From RGIG250 sp964540025 (GTDB lineage: Bacteria > Bacillota > Negativicutes > Selenomonadales > Selenomonadaceae), in NCBI GenBank assembly GCA_964540025.1, contig CAZIKQ010000001.1, forward strand, positions 124,001 to 188,000: DNA of 64,000 nucleotides, given 5' to 3'. This document shows positions 42,146 to 51,427 of this stretch, one piece after another; within the stretch, counting starts at the first letter, position 1; every line of letters begins with the position of its first letter. Made by a program: the position numbers and the translations under genes. The notes below the pieces were generated by a model. The model had not been told where the DNA came from. It saw nothing but the letters and a program-made list of their open reading frames with translations, and did no database searches.

Positions 42146-43465
42146 CTAACGTTCATCCAGCAAAAAAGCCATGTACAGGGGCAGATTCAGGATTTTTCCG
42201 CTGCGGCTTATGTTGAAGTCGCCCAATTTAATGGCATTGTCAACATGATACCTTTCCGGGTTCCCGATTACTTGCTTGAGACTTTTTGCGTTGCCATTCG
42301 TGGCTTTTACCTCCACAGGGGTACATTTACCCTTATAGCGTATAACGAAGTCAAGCTCAAGGCCGGAGTCCTTCCGGAAATAGTATAGCTTTCGCCCCAT
42401 TTTGCCGAATATATCGGCAATGAGATTTTCAAAGACGGCTCCTTTGTAGCCAAGCATTTGGCCGCGAATTATATCGGCTTGCGTGCCGTCTTCCAGCATA
42501 CTTACAAACAGCCCGGTGTCAGCCATGTAAACCTTGAAAATATCGGGAATAGAATTTCCCTCTAAGGGAAGCTCTGTTATGGAAAGATTGCGGCACACTC
42601 TGATAATACCGGCGTCTTCTATCCAGCGGATGGCGCCGCCGAATTTTGACGAGGTGCTGCCTTTTTTTATCAAGGAGAACTGAAATTTTTTATTTTCCTT
42701 TGCCAACTGACGGGGAATGGACAGGAAACAGTCACGGATTGCTGATTTGGCTGGTGTTTCCGCGTACTTTACCATGTCGTCGCCATAGGATCGAACCAGA
42801 GATTGTTGGAGATTAAGAACCTGCTTCATGTTGTGGTTTTCGGCAAAGCTTTGGACAACGGCGGGCATTCCCCCAATTACCGCGTACTGAAGCAGCAACT
42901 GCCGCAATTTATTATGAAGAGCGGCCGGGATTTCCGATTCACCGGCCAGGCATTGGCGGAGAAATTTTATCGTATCTTCATTAACGCCGAAGGCATAGAG
43001 AAATTCCTCAAAGTCCAGAGGGTACATATCGATGACTGTTTCATATCCTACCGGAATGGACGCCGGTTCTGAGCTGTAGCCGCTGACGCCCAAGAGAGAG
43101 CCGGTAGCGATGACATCGTAGCGGCTGTCTGTGCAGAAAAATTTCAGGGCGGTACGGGCGGCGGGACATTCCTGCATTTCATCCAGGATGATAACGGTCT
43201 TTCCGGGGGTAAACACTGCAGTTTTGCCAATCAATGCGGACATCATCATTGTCAGGTAATCGACATCCAATGATCCGGAGAATATTTCCTTATAATCCGG
43301 ATTTTGAAAGAAATTGATATAAACAGAGTGGGCATAGTTGTTTTTAGCAAAATCCAGTACGGAAAATGTTTTGCCACATTGCCGACAGCCCTTTATTATC
43401 AGTGGATTGTGATTTTTGTCTTGCTTCCACGCCAATATTTTTTGGGTGATTTTTCGCGCTAACAT
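42146..43465 (-). CDS. AAA_14/DUF4143 family ATPase
   Basis: A 439-aa protein: Walker A IKGCRQCGKTFSVLDFAK (about 25-40), Walker B VIILDEMQECPAARTAL, sensor-like VIATGSLLGV, then a DUF4143 C-terminus with a PD-(D/E)xK-like end (SGLELDFVIRYKGKCTPVEVKA). Function of this widespread accessory family is not established. They are often mobile-region genes. ATG 43465 follows GGGAGG. It is transcribed against its neighbours and has a tandem repeat array upstream. Confidence 0.88.
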   Translation of the reverse strand: MLARKITQKILAWKQDKNHNPLIIKGCRQCGKTFSVLDFAKNNYAHSVYINFFQNPDYKEIFSGSLDVDYLTMMMSALIGKTAVFTPGKTVIILDEMQECPAARTALKFFCTDSRYDVIATGSLLGVSGYSSEPASIPVGYETVIDMYPLDFEEFLYAFGVNEDTIKFLRQCLAGESEIPAALHNKLRQLLLQYAVIGGMPAVVQSFAENHNMKQVLNLQQSLVRSYGDDMVKYAETPAKSAIRDCFLSIPRQLAKENKKFQFSLIKKGSTSSKFGGAIRWIEDAGIIRVCRNLSITELPLEGNSIPDIFKVYMADTGLFVSMLEDGTQADIIRGQMLGYKGAVFENLIADIFGKMGRKLYYFRKDSGLELDFVIRYKGKCTPVEVKATNGNAKSLKQVIGNPERYHVDNAIKLGDFNISRSGKILNLPLYMAFLLDER

Positions 43466-43530
43466 GGTGATTCCTCCCAAAGCCGTGTGATTACTAGTTT
43501 TTGGTCATATTATATATATAACAAATCGAT

Positions 43531-43616
43531 TTTTTCAAGGGACTTTTTGTCGATGATAACAACTTTTTCAAGGGACTTTTTGTCGATGATAGCAACTTTT
43601 TCAAGGGACTTTTTTA
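43531..43616. repeat. tandem repeat, 33-bp unit, about 2.6 copies
   Basis: The unit starts TTTTTCAAGGGACTTTTT and continues GTCGATGATAACAAC. Copies begin at 43531, 43564 and 43597. The first two differ at one base and the third is cut after the shared 18-19 bases. It lies upstream of the minus-strand ATPase gene. Function unknown, with polymerase slippage a likely origin. Confidence 0.85.
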
Positions 43617-43671
43617 AGTGATATATAGAGCTGTAAGGTTTGCGTCGGCTCATGTATTCATTCCAAATCCG

Positions 43672-43700
43672 TTGACTTTGTTTTTCGGCAGTGCTATATT
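43672..43700 (+). promoter_or_regulatory. sigma-70 promoter of the pyr operon
   Basis: TTGACT (43672-43677), 17 bases, TATATT (43695-43700), about 30 bases before the PyrR-binding sequence. Confidence 0.75.
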
Positions 43701-43730
43701 ATTTTCAATTGAATATGTCCTTTTAAGATT

Positions 43731-43744
43731 AGTCCTGTGAGGCT
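43731..43744 (+). promoter_or_regulatory. PyrR-binding RNA site (anti-antiterminator loop)
   Basis: AGTCCTGTGAGGCT fits the published PyrR consensus ARUCCNGNGAGGYU at every position. With UMP, PyrR holds this hairpin and lets the downstream terminator form, shutting off pyrBC-carAB-pyrKD. Confidence 0.9.
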
Positions 43745-43783
43745 GACAAAGGAGGCTTACCCTGTAGCAGGGTGGTTTGTGCT

Positions 43784-43830
43784 GGCTTTCTTGTGCCTTT
43801 CGGGGCGTGAGGGAGCTTTTGTTTTATTAT
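43784..43830 (+). terminator. pyr leader attenuator terminator
   Basis: GGCTTTCTTGTGCC pairs with the downstream GGGGCGTGAGGGAGC (several G-U pairs) and is followed by TTTTGTTTTATT, between the PyrR site and pyrB. This is the expected terminator of a PyrR-controlled leader. Confidence 0.7.
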
Positions 43831-43842
43831 AATGCCGTCGTT

Positions 43843-43882
43843 CAGGGAAGTGCCCCGGGCATTTTCCTGTTTCTTTGCACTC
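43843..43882 (+). repeat. partial copy (3' part) of the dispersed intergenic element, before pyrB
   Basis: GGGAAGTGCC...GGGCATTTTCCTG...GCACTCA aligns with the terminal hairpin region of copies A-C (GGAAAATGCC, GGCGTTTTCCTG, GCATTGT), in the same orientation. Confidence 0.4.
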
Positions 43883-43994
43883 AGCGATGATGGAGATAGT
43901 AATTCCGCCGCGTTGACTGATGCATGATTTGCCGCTTATTGAATTGAAGTGGAAAATTTTTAGTCTTTATAGCAAAATTTAAGGAGTGATCAGC

Positions 43995-44942
43995 TTGGGC
44001 AAAAATCAGGTCTCATTGTTTGGCAAGGATGTACTGGATTTGAAGTACTTCTCTCCGGAGGAAATCAGCCTCGTCCTCGAGACGGCAAAGGAAATGAAGA
44101 ACATTATACACCGCGATATTAAAAAGGTACCCACTCTCCGGGGAAAGTCAGTCGTTACAGTTTTTTACGAGCCTTCCACCCGCACACGGACTTCCTTTGA
44201 GACGGCCGGTAAATATCTTGGGGCGGATGTTGTAAACATCACCGCCGGTACCTCCAGTATCGTAAAGGGCGAGAGCCTGCGGGATACGATGCTCACCGTT
44301 CAGGCCATGGGCTTTGATGCCGTCGTCATGCGCCATAAGGCAGACGGTGCGGCCGAGTATGCCGCAAAGGTGGTTGACCATCCCGTTATTATCAATGCCG
44401 GCGATGGGGCCCACGCCCATCCTTCCCAGGGGCTTTTGAATCTCTTTACCCTTATGGAGCATAAGGGCCATCTTGAAGGGCTGAAGGTGGCTATCGTAGG
44501 CGATATCCTTCATAGCCGGGTAGCCCGTTCTGATATTTGGGGTATGCGCCAGATGGGTATTGAACTGCATCTGGCCGGCCCAAAAACTATGATGCCCCGA
44601 TTCCTCTATGAGGAACCCGGCGTGATTATCCATGATAATGTAGAGGATGCCATCCGTGAAGCTGATGCCATTGAGGTCCTCCGCATTCAGCTGGAACGCA
44701 TGAAAGCGGGGCTTTTCCCGACTCGCCGGGAGTATGCCCGGATTTACGGAATCAATGATGAGCGCCTTAAGCTGGCCAAGAAGGATGTCCTCGTCCTTCA
44801 TCCTGGCCCCATGAATAAGGGTCTGGAAATTTCACCCTATGTTGCGTATGGCGAGCATACTGCCATTCAGGAGCAGGTAGAAAACGGCGTTGCTGTCCGC
44901 ATGGCTCTTTTGACTCTGGTACTTACGGGAGGTAGCAAATGA
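43995..44942 (+). CDS. pyrB: aspartate carbamoyltransferase, catalytic chain
   Basis: A 315-aa enzyme of UMP synthesis. The carbamoyl-phosphate site FYEPSTRTRTSFE and HPSQGLLNLFTLMEH and the C-terminal LHPGPMNKGLEI are intact. TTG 43995 is chosen because AAGGAG lies 9 bases upstream, whereas GTG 43986 touches it. No pyrI regulatory chain is present. The stop overlaps the pyrC ATG. First gene of the PyrR-attenuated operon. Confidence 0.96.
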   Translation: MGKNQVSLFGKDVLDLKYFSPEEISLVLETAKEMKNIIHRDIKKVPTLRGKSVVTVFYEPSTRTRTSFETAGKYLGADVVNITAGTSSIVKGESLRDTMLTVQAMGFDAVVMRHKADGAAEYAAKVVDHPVIINAGDGAHAHPSQGLLNLFTLMEHKGHLEGLKVAIVGDILHSRVARSDIWGMRQMGIELHLAGPKTMMPRFLYEEPGVIIHDNVEDAIREADAIEVLRIQLERMKAGLFPTRREYARIYGINDERLKLAKKDVLVLHPGPMNKGLEISPYVAYGEHTAIQEQVENGVAVRMALLTLVLTGGSK

Positions 44943-46228
44943 TGAAGCTTTTGATCAAAGGCGGTCAGGTAGTTGACCCCGCTAATAATCTGGACAAGGT
45001 TGCCGACGTACTGGTGGAAGACGGTCGAATCGCCGCTGTGGGGGAAAATCTTGCGGTAGCTGATGCAGAGATTGTGGAGGCAGCTGGGAAGATCGTTGCC
45101 CCCGGTTTGATCGATATGCACGTTCACTTCCGTGAGCCGGGGCAGGAGGCAAAGGAAGATTTTATTTCCGGCTCAAAAGCGGCAGCGGCCGGGGGCTTCA
45201 CCCGAGTGGCAACTATGCCTAATACCCGTCCCGTAGTAGACGACGCTTCACTCGTCCGCAGTCTGAAAGCCCGGGCCGCTGATGAAGGCCGCGTCAACAT
45301 CGACATCATCGGCGCCCTGACCAAGGGGCAGGAGGGCAATGAACTGGCAGAAGTCGGCGATATGACATACGAAGGAGCCGTAGCCTTTTCTGATGACGGG
45401 CATTTTGTAAAGAGCGCCCGGATCATGCTCAATGGGCTTGACTATCTCCGGGCCTTTGACAAGGTTATCATCAATCATGATGAGGAGCCTTCCCTGGTTG
45501 AGGAAGGCGTAATGAATGAGGGACATGCCAGCGCGATGCTGGGTCTGAAGGGCCGTCCGACGGTGGCGGAGGACATTGCCGTAATGCGCGATATCATGCT
45601 GGCCGAGTATGCCGACGCAAGGATTCACGTGGCTCACATTTCCTCCGGCCGCTCCGTGGAGCTGGTTCGGGAAGCAAAGGCCAGAGGCGTTAAGGTCACC
45701 GCCGAGGTTACGCCCCATCATCTCACTATGACCGATGAAATGGTAGATTTTACCGACAGCTGCACGAAGGTAAACCCGCCCCTCCGTCGGGCTAAGGATG
45801 TTGAGACTTGTATCGCCGGTCTCCTGGACGGTACTATCGACATGATCGTTACCGACCACAGCCCCCATGCTGAGGAAGAAAAGGATCAGGAGTATATGTA
45901 CGCTCCCAGCGGGTTCCCCGGTTTAGAAACAGCATTAGGGGTTATTCTTACCAACCTTTATCACACCGGTCGACTTACTATGAGTCAGATTATTGACCGT
46001 ATGGCCGCTGCTCCGGCAAGGGTGTTCAATCTGCCGGCCGGCACCCTGTCGGTGGGAGCCGCGGCTGATATCACCATCATCGACCCCCAGCAGGAGTGGA
46101 CGGTGGAGGCAGAGAAGTTCTACACCCGGGGCACCCACAGCCCCTTCGTTGGCCAGCGACTGAAGGGTAAGGCGGTAATGACCATCGTCGATGGAAAAAT
46201 CGTTATGAAAGACGGCGTTGTAGAATAA
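44939..46228 (+). CDS. pyrC: dihydroorotase
   Basis: A 429-aa zinc amidohydrolase of the type I class. Metal ligands are seen in DMHVHFREPG (HxH) and NHDEE and HISSGRS and the catalytic TDHSPHAEEEKD. It closes carbamoyl-aspartate into dihydroorotate. GGGAGG lies 6 bases before ATG 44939, and ATG 44942 is also possible. carA follows after 117 bases. Confidence 0.96.
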   Translation: MMKLLIKGGQVVDPANNLDKVADVLVEDGRIAAVGENLAVADAEIVEAAGKIVAPGLIDMHVHFREPGQEAKEDFISGSKAAAAGGFTRVATMPNTRPVVDDASLVRSLKARAADEGRVNIDIIGALTKGQEGNELAEVGDMTYEGAVAFSDDGHFVKSARIMLNGLDYLRAFDKVIINHDEEPSLVEEGVMNEGHASAMLGLKGRPTVAEDIAVMRDIMLAEYADARIHVAHISSGRSVELVREAKARGVKVTAEVTPHHLTMTDEMVDFTDSCTKVNPPLRRAKDVETCIAGLLDGTIDMIVTDHSPHAEEEKDQEYMYAPSGFPGLETALGVILTNLYHTGRLTMSQIIDRMAAAPARVFNLPAGTLSVGAAADITIIDPQQEWTVEAEKFYTRGTHSPFVGQRLKGKAVMTIVDGKIVMKDGVVE

Positions 46229-46345
46229 CAGAATAGCAATGAAAGGGCGGTCTGTGCTTTGGATTCCGCACGGAGCGCGGACGCCCTTATCTTTTTATCA
46301 AAAAGGAATCTTTCTCTTGGGGATATTACTGTGGAGGGAAAAGCG

Positions 46346-47443
46346 TTGAAAGGCAATATTCCAGGTAAACTAATTCTTCAGGATGGGACTGAATTTACCG
46401 GCAGCCTTCTGAATGATGGCAAAGCAGTCGGTGAGGTAGTGTTTAATACAGGGATGACCGGTTATCAGGAAATTCTTACGGACCCGTCGTACTGTGACCA
46501 GATCGTCACCCTGACTTATCCGCTGATTGGTAACTACGGTACAGCCGGGGGGTTCATGCAGTCCCGCAAGTCTTTTGTCAGGGGATTTATCATTGGCGAG
46601 TTGTGCCGCGGGGGTTCCAGCTGCCACATGACGGACGAGCTGGCCGATTTTCTGGTCAGCCAGGAAATTCCTTGTCTATACAATGTCGACACCCGGGCTG
46701 TTACCAGAAAAATCCGCAGCGCCGGTACCATGAAGGGAATTATTGTTCCGGCCGGAGCCGCCGCTGCCGAAAGGAAAGAAATGCTGGACGTCTCCCTTGA
46801 AAGGGATGTAGTGGCCAGGGTTACCGCGCCGGAGGCTTATGAAATTCCGGGAGACGGCCCCCATGTAGCCGTTCTTGATTTTGGCGTCAAGCGGAATATC
46901 CTTGACTCTCTCAGCCGAATGGGCTGCCGCCTCACGGTGCTGACCGCCGCCACTACCGCCGAGGAGGTACTTTCTCTGGAGCCGGATGGCATTTTTCTGT
47001 CAAATGGCCCCGGAGATCCGAAGGATGTGCCGGAGGTCGTTGAAAATATTAAGAAGCTCATTGAAGCAGACAAGGAGAATAATTTGCCGATCTTTGGTAT
47101 CTGCCTTGGCCATCAGCTGTTGTCCTTGGCTTTGGGCGCTGATACCTATAAAATGAAATTCGGTCATCGCGGTTCCAACCAGCCGGTAAAGAATCTTCTT
47201 ACCGGTAGGGTGCAGATTTCCTCTCAGAACCATGGCTATGCTGTGGACGACAAATCTTTGGAGGGTCTACCCATGGAGATCACCCATGTGAATGTCAACG
47301 ATGGCACGGTAGAAGGAATGCGCCACAGGGAGCTGCCGATTTACTCCGTTCAGTATCACCCGGAGGCGTCCCCCGGTCCCGATGATAATATCTATCTCTT
47401 TGATCAGTTCCGGGATATGTTGACGAAAGGGATGCGGTGGTAA
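46346..47443 (+). CDS. carA: carbamoyl-phosphate synthase small (glutaminase) subunit
   Basis: A 365-aa subunit that releases ammonia from glutamine for CarB. GICLGHQLLSLALGA holds the nucleophile Cys and YHPEASPGP the catalytic His/Glu. TTG 46346 is chosen: GGAGGG lies 7 bases upstream and the start MKGNIPGKLILQDG fits the family. GTG 46331 is an alternative. It ends just before carB. Confidence 0.95.
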   Translation: MKGNIPGKLILQDGTEFTGSLLNDGKAVGEVVFNTGMTGYQEILTDPSYCDQIVTLTYPLIGNYGTAGGFMQSRKSFVRGFIIGELCRGGSSCHMTDELADFLVSQEIPCLYNVDTRAVTRKIRSAGTMKGIIVPAGAAAAERKEMLDVSLERDVVARVTAPEAYEIPGDGPHVAVLDFGVKRNILDSLSRMGCRLTVLTAATTAEEVLSLEPDGIFLSNGPGDPKDVPEVVENIKKLIEADKENNLPIFGICLGHQLLSLALGADTYKMKFGHRGSNQPVKNLLTGRVQISSQNHGYAVDDKSLEGLPMEITHVNVNDGTVEGMRHRELPIYSVQYHPEASPGPDDNIYLFDQFRDMLTKGMRW

Positions 47444-47445
47444 TC

Positions 47446-50400
47446 ATGCCGAAGAAGGAATATCTGAAAAAAGTGATGGTCATCGGCTCCGGCCCGATCA
47501 TTATCGGTCAGGCGGCTGAGTTTGACTACGCGGGGTCTCAGGCCTGCCGCGCACTGAAGGAAGAAGGGCTTGAGGTGGTGCTGGTAAATTCCAACCCGGC
47601 CACCATCATGACCGATACCCACATCGCTGACCGGGTTTACATTGAGCCCCTCACTCCCGAATTTTTGGAAGAAATCATTGCCAAGGAACGGCCAAACGGC
47701 CTTCTGGCCACCCTGGGCGGCCAGGCCGGACTGAATCTGGCGGTTCAGCTGGCGGAACGGGGAGTGCTGGATAAGTATGAATGCGAGCTGTTGGGCACTC
47801 CTCTTATGGCTGTAAAGAAGGCTGAAGACCGGGAGCTGTTCAAGGAAACCATGCAGAAGCTGGGGGAGCCGATTCCGGAAAGCGCCATCGTGGAGGACGT
47901 TACCTCCGCGATTGATTTTGCCAGAGAAATAGGCTATCCGATCATCGTTCGGCCCGCGTACACCATGGGTGGTACCGGCGGCGGTATTGCCAACAGCGAG
48001 GAAGAGCTGGCGGATATTGTCGTCAAGGGACTGAAGTATTCCATGATCGGTCAGGTACTGATTGAGCGCAGCGTTGCCGGCTGGAAGGAAATAGAATACG
48101 AAGTAATGCGGGATGGAAATGATAACTGCATTACTGTATGTAACATGGAAAACCTTGATCCGGTGGGAGTTCATACCGGCGACAGCATCGTTGTGGCGCC
48201 ATCCCAGACCATGACTGATAACGAATATCAGATGCTGCGCTCTGCCAGTATCCGAATCATCCGGGAGCTTGGCATCGAGGGGGGCTGTAACGCCCAGTAT
48301 GCCCTTGACCCCAATAGCCAGCGGTATTATGTTATCGAGGTGAATCCCCGGGTATCCCGTTCCTCGGCGCTGGCTTCCAAGGCGACCGGTTATCCCATAG
48401 CCAAAGTATCCGCCAAGATTGCCATCGGCTATAACCTCGACGAAATCACAAACGCGGTTACGCAAAAGACGAAGGCTTGCTTTGAGCCTGCCCTGGACTA
48501 CTGCGTAGTAAAATTTCCCCGCTGGCCCTTTGATAAATTCGTCTATGCCGACCATACCCTGGGCACTCAGATGAAGGCTACCGGAGAGGTGATGGCCATT
48601 GACCGAAATTTTGAGGGAGCCCTGCTGAAAGCTGTCCGCTCTCTGGAAATCGGGGTTCACCGCCTCAAGATGGATTTCATGTCAGATTGGGATTGGGAAA
48701 CCGTCAAAAATCATCTGCGGCAGGTAAACGATGAGCGCATCTTCGTCATTGCCGAAGCCCTGCGCCGGGGGATTGCCTGTGTGGATGAAATACATGAAAT
48801 CACAAAGATCGACAAGTGGTTCCTCCGTAAGATCAAATCCATTACCGATGTGGAAAATCTGCTGGAGCAAATGCCTCTCTCTGACGAGCTGCTTCGCCGG
48901 GCAAAGGATGTCGGTTTGGCCGACCGCTCCATCGCCGAGATAACCGAAAGAACCGTTGATGAAATCCGCTTGCAGCGGAAGAAGGCGGGGATACTGCCCC
49001 GCTACAAGATGGTCGATACTTGCGCCGCCGAGTTTGAGGCGGCGACGCCTTACTACTACTCCACCTTCCATGCCGAGGAGGACGAGGTACAGACCACTGA
49101 TTCCCGCAAGGTAATCGTCCTTGGCTCCGGGCCGATTCGCATTGGCCAGGGGGTGGAGTTTGATTACTGCTCCGTTCACTCTGTCTGGGCTCTGCGGGAA
49201 ATGGGCATTGAAGCCATCATCATAAATAACAACCCGGAAACCGTTTCCACTGACTTCGACATTTCCGACCGCCTGTATTTTGAGCCCCTTACCACCGAAG
49301 ATGTGCTGAACATCGTGGACAAGGAAAAGCCGGAGGGCGTCATCGTCCAGTTCGGCGGCCAGACAGCCGTCAATTTAGCCGCCTCCCTTGCCGCCGCCGG
49401 AGTAAAGGTTCTGGGAACCTCAGTTGATGACATCGACCGGGCGGAGGACAGGGAACGCTTCGATGAAGTCCTCACTGAGACGAATATTCCCCGCCCCCAG
49501 GGGGCCAGCGTTACAACTGTCCCGGAGGCTTTTGAGGCGGCGGCTCGTATCGGCTATCCCTGCATGGTCCGCCCTTCTTATGTGCTTGGGGGACGGGCGA
49601 TGGAGATCGTTTACAACGAGGAGGAGCTCAGGGACTATATGGAAAGGGCCGTGAAAGTCACTCCCGATCATCCTGTCCTCGTTGACCGCTATATGGAGGG
49701 CACGGAGGTAGAGGTTGACGCCATTTCCGACGGGGAAACCGTTGTGATTCCCGGCATAATGGAACACGTGGAGCGGGCTGGTGTTCATTCCGGCGATAGC
49801 ATCGCCGTTTATCCGCCGCAGACTCTTTCCTCGAAGGTAATTTTTACGATCATTGATTATACAAAGCGGCTGGCGATAAGTCTCCACGTCAAAGGGTTGA
49901 TGAATATACAGTTTGTCGTGGTAAAAGCCGAAGTTTATATCATCGAGGTAAATCCCCGCTCCAGCCGGACGGTGCCTTTCCTCAGCAAGGTTACCGATGT
50001 GGAAATGGTGAATGTGGCTACGCGGGTGGCAATGGGCGAGACGCTTGATCGGCAGGGCTACAGACCGGGACTGATCGATTTCCGCCCCTACGTGGCGGTA
50101 AAGGCGCCGGTATTTTCCTTTGCCAAAATGACCGATGTGGATATCGCCCTCGGACCGGAGATGAAGTCTACGGGCGAAGTCATGGGTATCGACTATCATT
50201 ATGCCCGGGCCCTCTACAAGGCAATGCTTGGGGCCGGGATGAACGTCCCCGTTCATGGTACCATTCTCATTACCGTGGCGGACAAGGACAAGGAAGAAAT
50301 GAAGCAGCTGGCCAGGGCCTTCTATGACCTTGGCTTCAACCTTGTTGCCACCGAAGGTACGGCCAGGGTGATTGCCGCTATGGGCATCAGCGCGCAGGTA

Positions 50401-50673
50401 GTGGGCAAGGTTCATCAGCGCAGTGTCGATATTATTCAGATGATTAGGCAGGGCCGGATAAATCTGGTCATCAACACCCTGTCTCAGGGTAAACATTCGG
50501 CCAATGACGGGTTCAAAATCCGCCGGGCCACCGTTGAGCACGGCATTGCCTGCCTCACCTCCCTCGATACGGCCTGGGAGGTCCTGCGGGTACTGACCTT
50601 TATGCGCGAGCGCCGCCATGTCTATACTTTGGCAGTGCAGGATTATGTTGGAGGAGGTGACGATCTTGCCTGA
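47446..50673 (+). CDS. carB: carbamoyl-phosphate synthase large subunit
   Basis: A 1075-aa synthetase built from two homologous halves, each starting with a conserved IGSGPIxIGQ-like motif (KVMVIGSGPIIIGQ near residue 10, KVIVLGSGPIRIGQ near 545) with ATP-grasp domains, and a C-terminal allosteric MGS-like domain. Length is standard. It makes carbamoyl phosphate for PyrB. ATG 47446 is 2 bases after the carA stop. Confidence 0.97.
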   Translation: MPKKEYLKKVMVIGSGPIIIGQAAEFDYAGSQACRALKEEGLEVVLVNSNPATIMTDTHIADRVYIEPLTPEFLEEIIAKERPNGLLATLGGQAGLNLAVQLAERGVLDKYECELLGTPLMAVKKAEDRELFKETMQKLGEPIPESAIVEDVTSAIDFAREIGYPIIVRPAYTMGGTGGGIANSEEELADIVVKGLKYSMIGQVLIERSVAGWKEIEYEVMRDGNDNCITVCNMENLDPVGVHTGDSIVVAPSQTMTDNEYQMLRSASIRIIRELGIEGGCNAQYALDPNSQRYYVIEVNPRVSRSSALASKATGYPIAKVSAKIAIGYNLDEITNAVTQKTKACFEPALDYCVVKFPRWPFDKFVYADHTLGTQMKATGEVMAIDRNFEGALLKAVRSLEIGVHRLKMDFMSDWDWETVKNHLRQVNDERIFVIAEALRRGIACVDEIHEITKIDKWFLRKIKSITDVENLLEQMPLSDELLRRAKDVGLADRSIAEITERTVDEIRLQRKKAGILPRYKMVDTCAAEFEAATPYYYSTFHAEEDEVQTTDSRKVIVLGSGPIRIGQGVEFDYCSVHSVWALREMGIEAIIINNNPETVSTDFDISDRLYFEPLTTEDVLNIVDKEKPEGVIVQFGGQTAVNLAASLAAAGVKVLGTSVDDIDRAEDRERFDEVLTETNIPRPQGASVTTVPEAFEAAARIGYPCMVRPSYVLGGRAMEIVYNEEELRDYMERAVKVTPDHPVLVDRYMEGTEVEVDAISDGETVVIPGIMEHVERAGVHSGDSIAVYPPQTLSSKVIFTIIDYTKRLAISLHVKGLMNIQFVVVKAEVYIIEVNPRSSRTVPFLSKVTDVEMVNVATRVAMGETLDRQGYRPGLIDFRPYVAVKAPVFSFAKMTDVDIALGPEMKSTGEVMGIDYHYARALYKAMLGAGMNVPVHGTILITVADKDKEEMKQLARAFYDLGFNLVATEGTARVIAAMGISAQVVGKVHQRSVDIIQMIRQGRINLVINTLSQGKHSANDGFKIRRATVEHGIACLTSLDTAWEVLRVLTFMRERRHVYTLAVQDYVGGGDDLA

Positions 50674-51427
50674 AAGAGAAAACCATATAACCGAAGTCGT
50701 CGAAAATGTAGAGGTATCGGTCGGGGTCTGGCACATCACGGTAAAGGCGCCGAAACTGGCGGAGGCAGCTCTGCCCGGCCAGTTTGTTCAGGTGCTGGTG
50801 GAAGGAGCGGGCCTGCTTCTCCGCCGCCCCTTGGGCATAGCCGGGGCCAATGTGGAGCAGGGGACCGTTGAACTTTTTTACCGGATTCTCGGTAAGGGAA
50901 CCAGTAAGCTCACCGAATATCGAATGGGGGACAGCCTCTCCCTTCTCGGCCCTTTGGGACACGGTTTTGACACCTCTGACGGCAGGGTGCTGATCGTCGG
51001 CGGCGGAATGGGACTTGCTCCCGTCAAGTTTCTGGCCGAGCGCCTCGATCATTGCGAAGTCCTGCTGGGGGGACGGAATGCCGCCGAGCTTTTCTGGACA
51101 AAATTTTACGAACCGGTCACTGCGGCCATGTACATCACCACCGACGATGGCTCTGTGGGGACAAAAGGCTTTACCGTTGCGCTGCTGCCTGAGCTTCTCG
51201 CTGCCGGGCGCTTTGATCGGGTGGCGGCCTGCGGGCCGGAAATCATGATGAAGAAGACCTTTGAAATCTGCCGCGAGCAGGGCGTGCCCTGTGAGGTTTC
51301 CCTCGAGCGGCGCATGGCCTGCGGACTGGGAGCCTGTCTCTCCTGTAACATCGACAGCACTGACGGCCGCCGCCTGCACGTTTGTCAGGATGGCCCGGTT
51401 TTTCGAGGGGAGGAGGTTTTTCCATGA
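50666..51427 (+). CDS. pyrK: dihydroorotate dehydrogenase electron-transfer subunit
   Basis: A 253-aa FAD and 2Fe-2S protein that passes electrons from PyrD to NAD+. The FAD site LLLRRPLGIAG, the NAD-side VLIVGGGMGLAPV and the cluster ligands ACGLGACLSCN plus CQDGPVF are all present. TTG 50666 has GAGGAGGTGA about 6 bases upstream and overlaps the carB stop. Its presence shows the PyrD is class 1B. Confidence 0.95.
   Translation: MPERENHITEVVENVEVSVGVWHITVKAPKLAEAALPGQFVQVLVEGAGLLLRRPLGIAGANVEQGTVELFYRILGKGTSKLTEYRMGDSLSLLGPLGHGFDTSDGRVLIVGGGMGLAPVKFLAERLDHCEVLLGGRNAAELFWTKFYEPVTAAMYITTDDGSVGTKGFTVALLPELLAAGRFDRVAACGPEIMMKKTFEICREQGVPCEVSLERRMACGLGACLSCNIDSTDGRRLHVCQDGPVFRGEEVFP

Noticed and set aside
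43531..43616. CRISPR-like array
   Set aside because: Units are directly adjacent with no unique spacers and there are no cas genes.
47404..50739. Antisense ORFs over 400 aa opposite carB
   Set aside because: Shadow frames of carB with no domain and no start signals.
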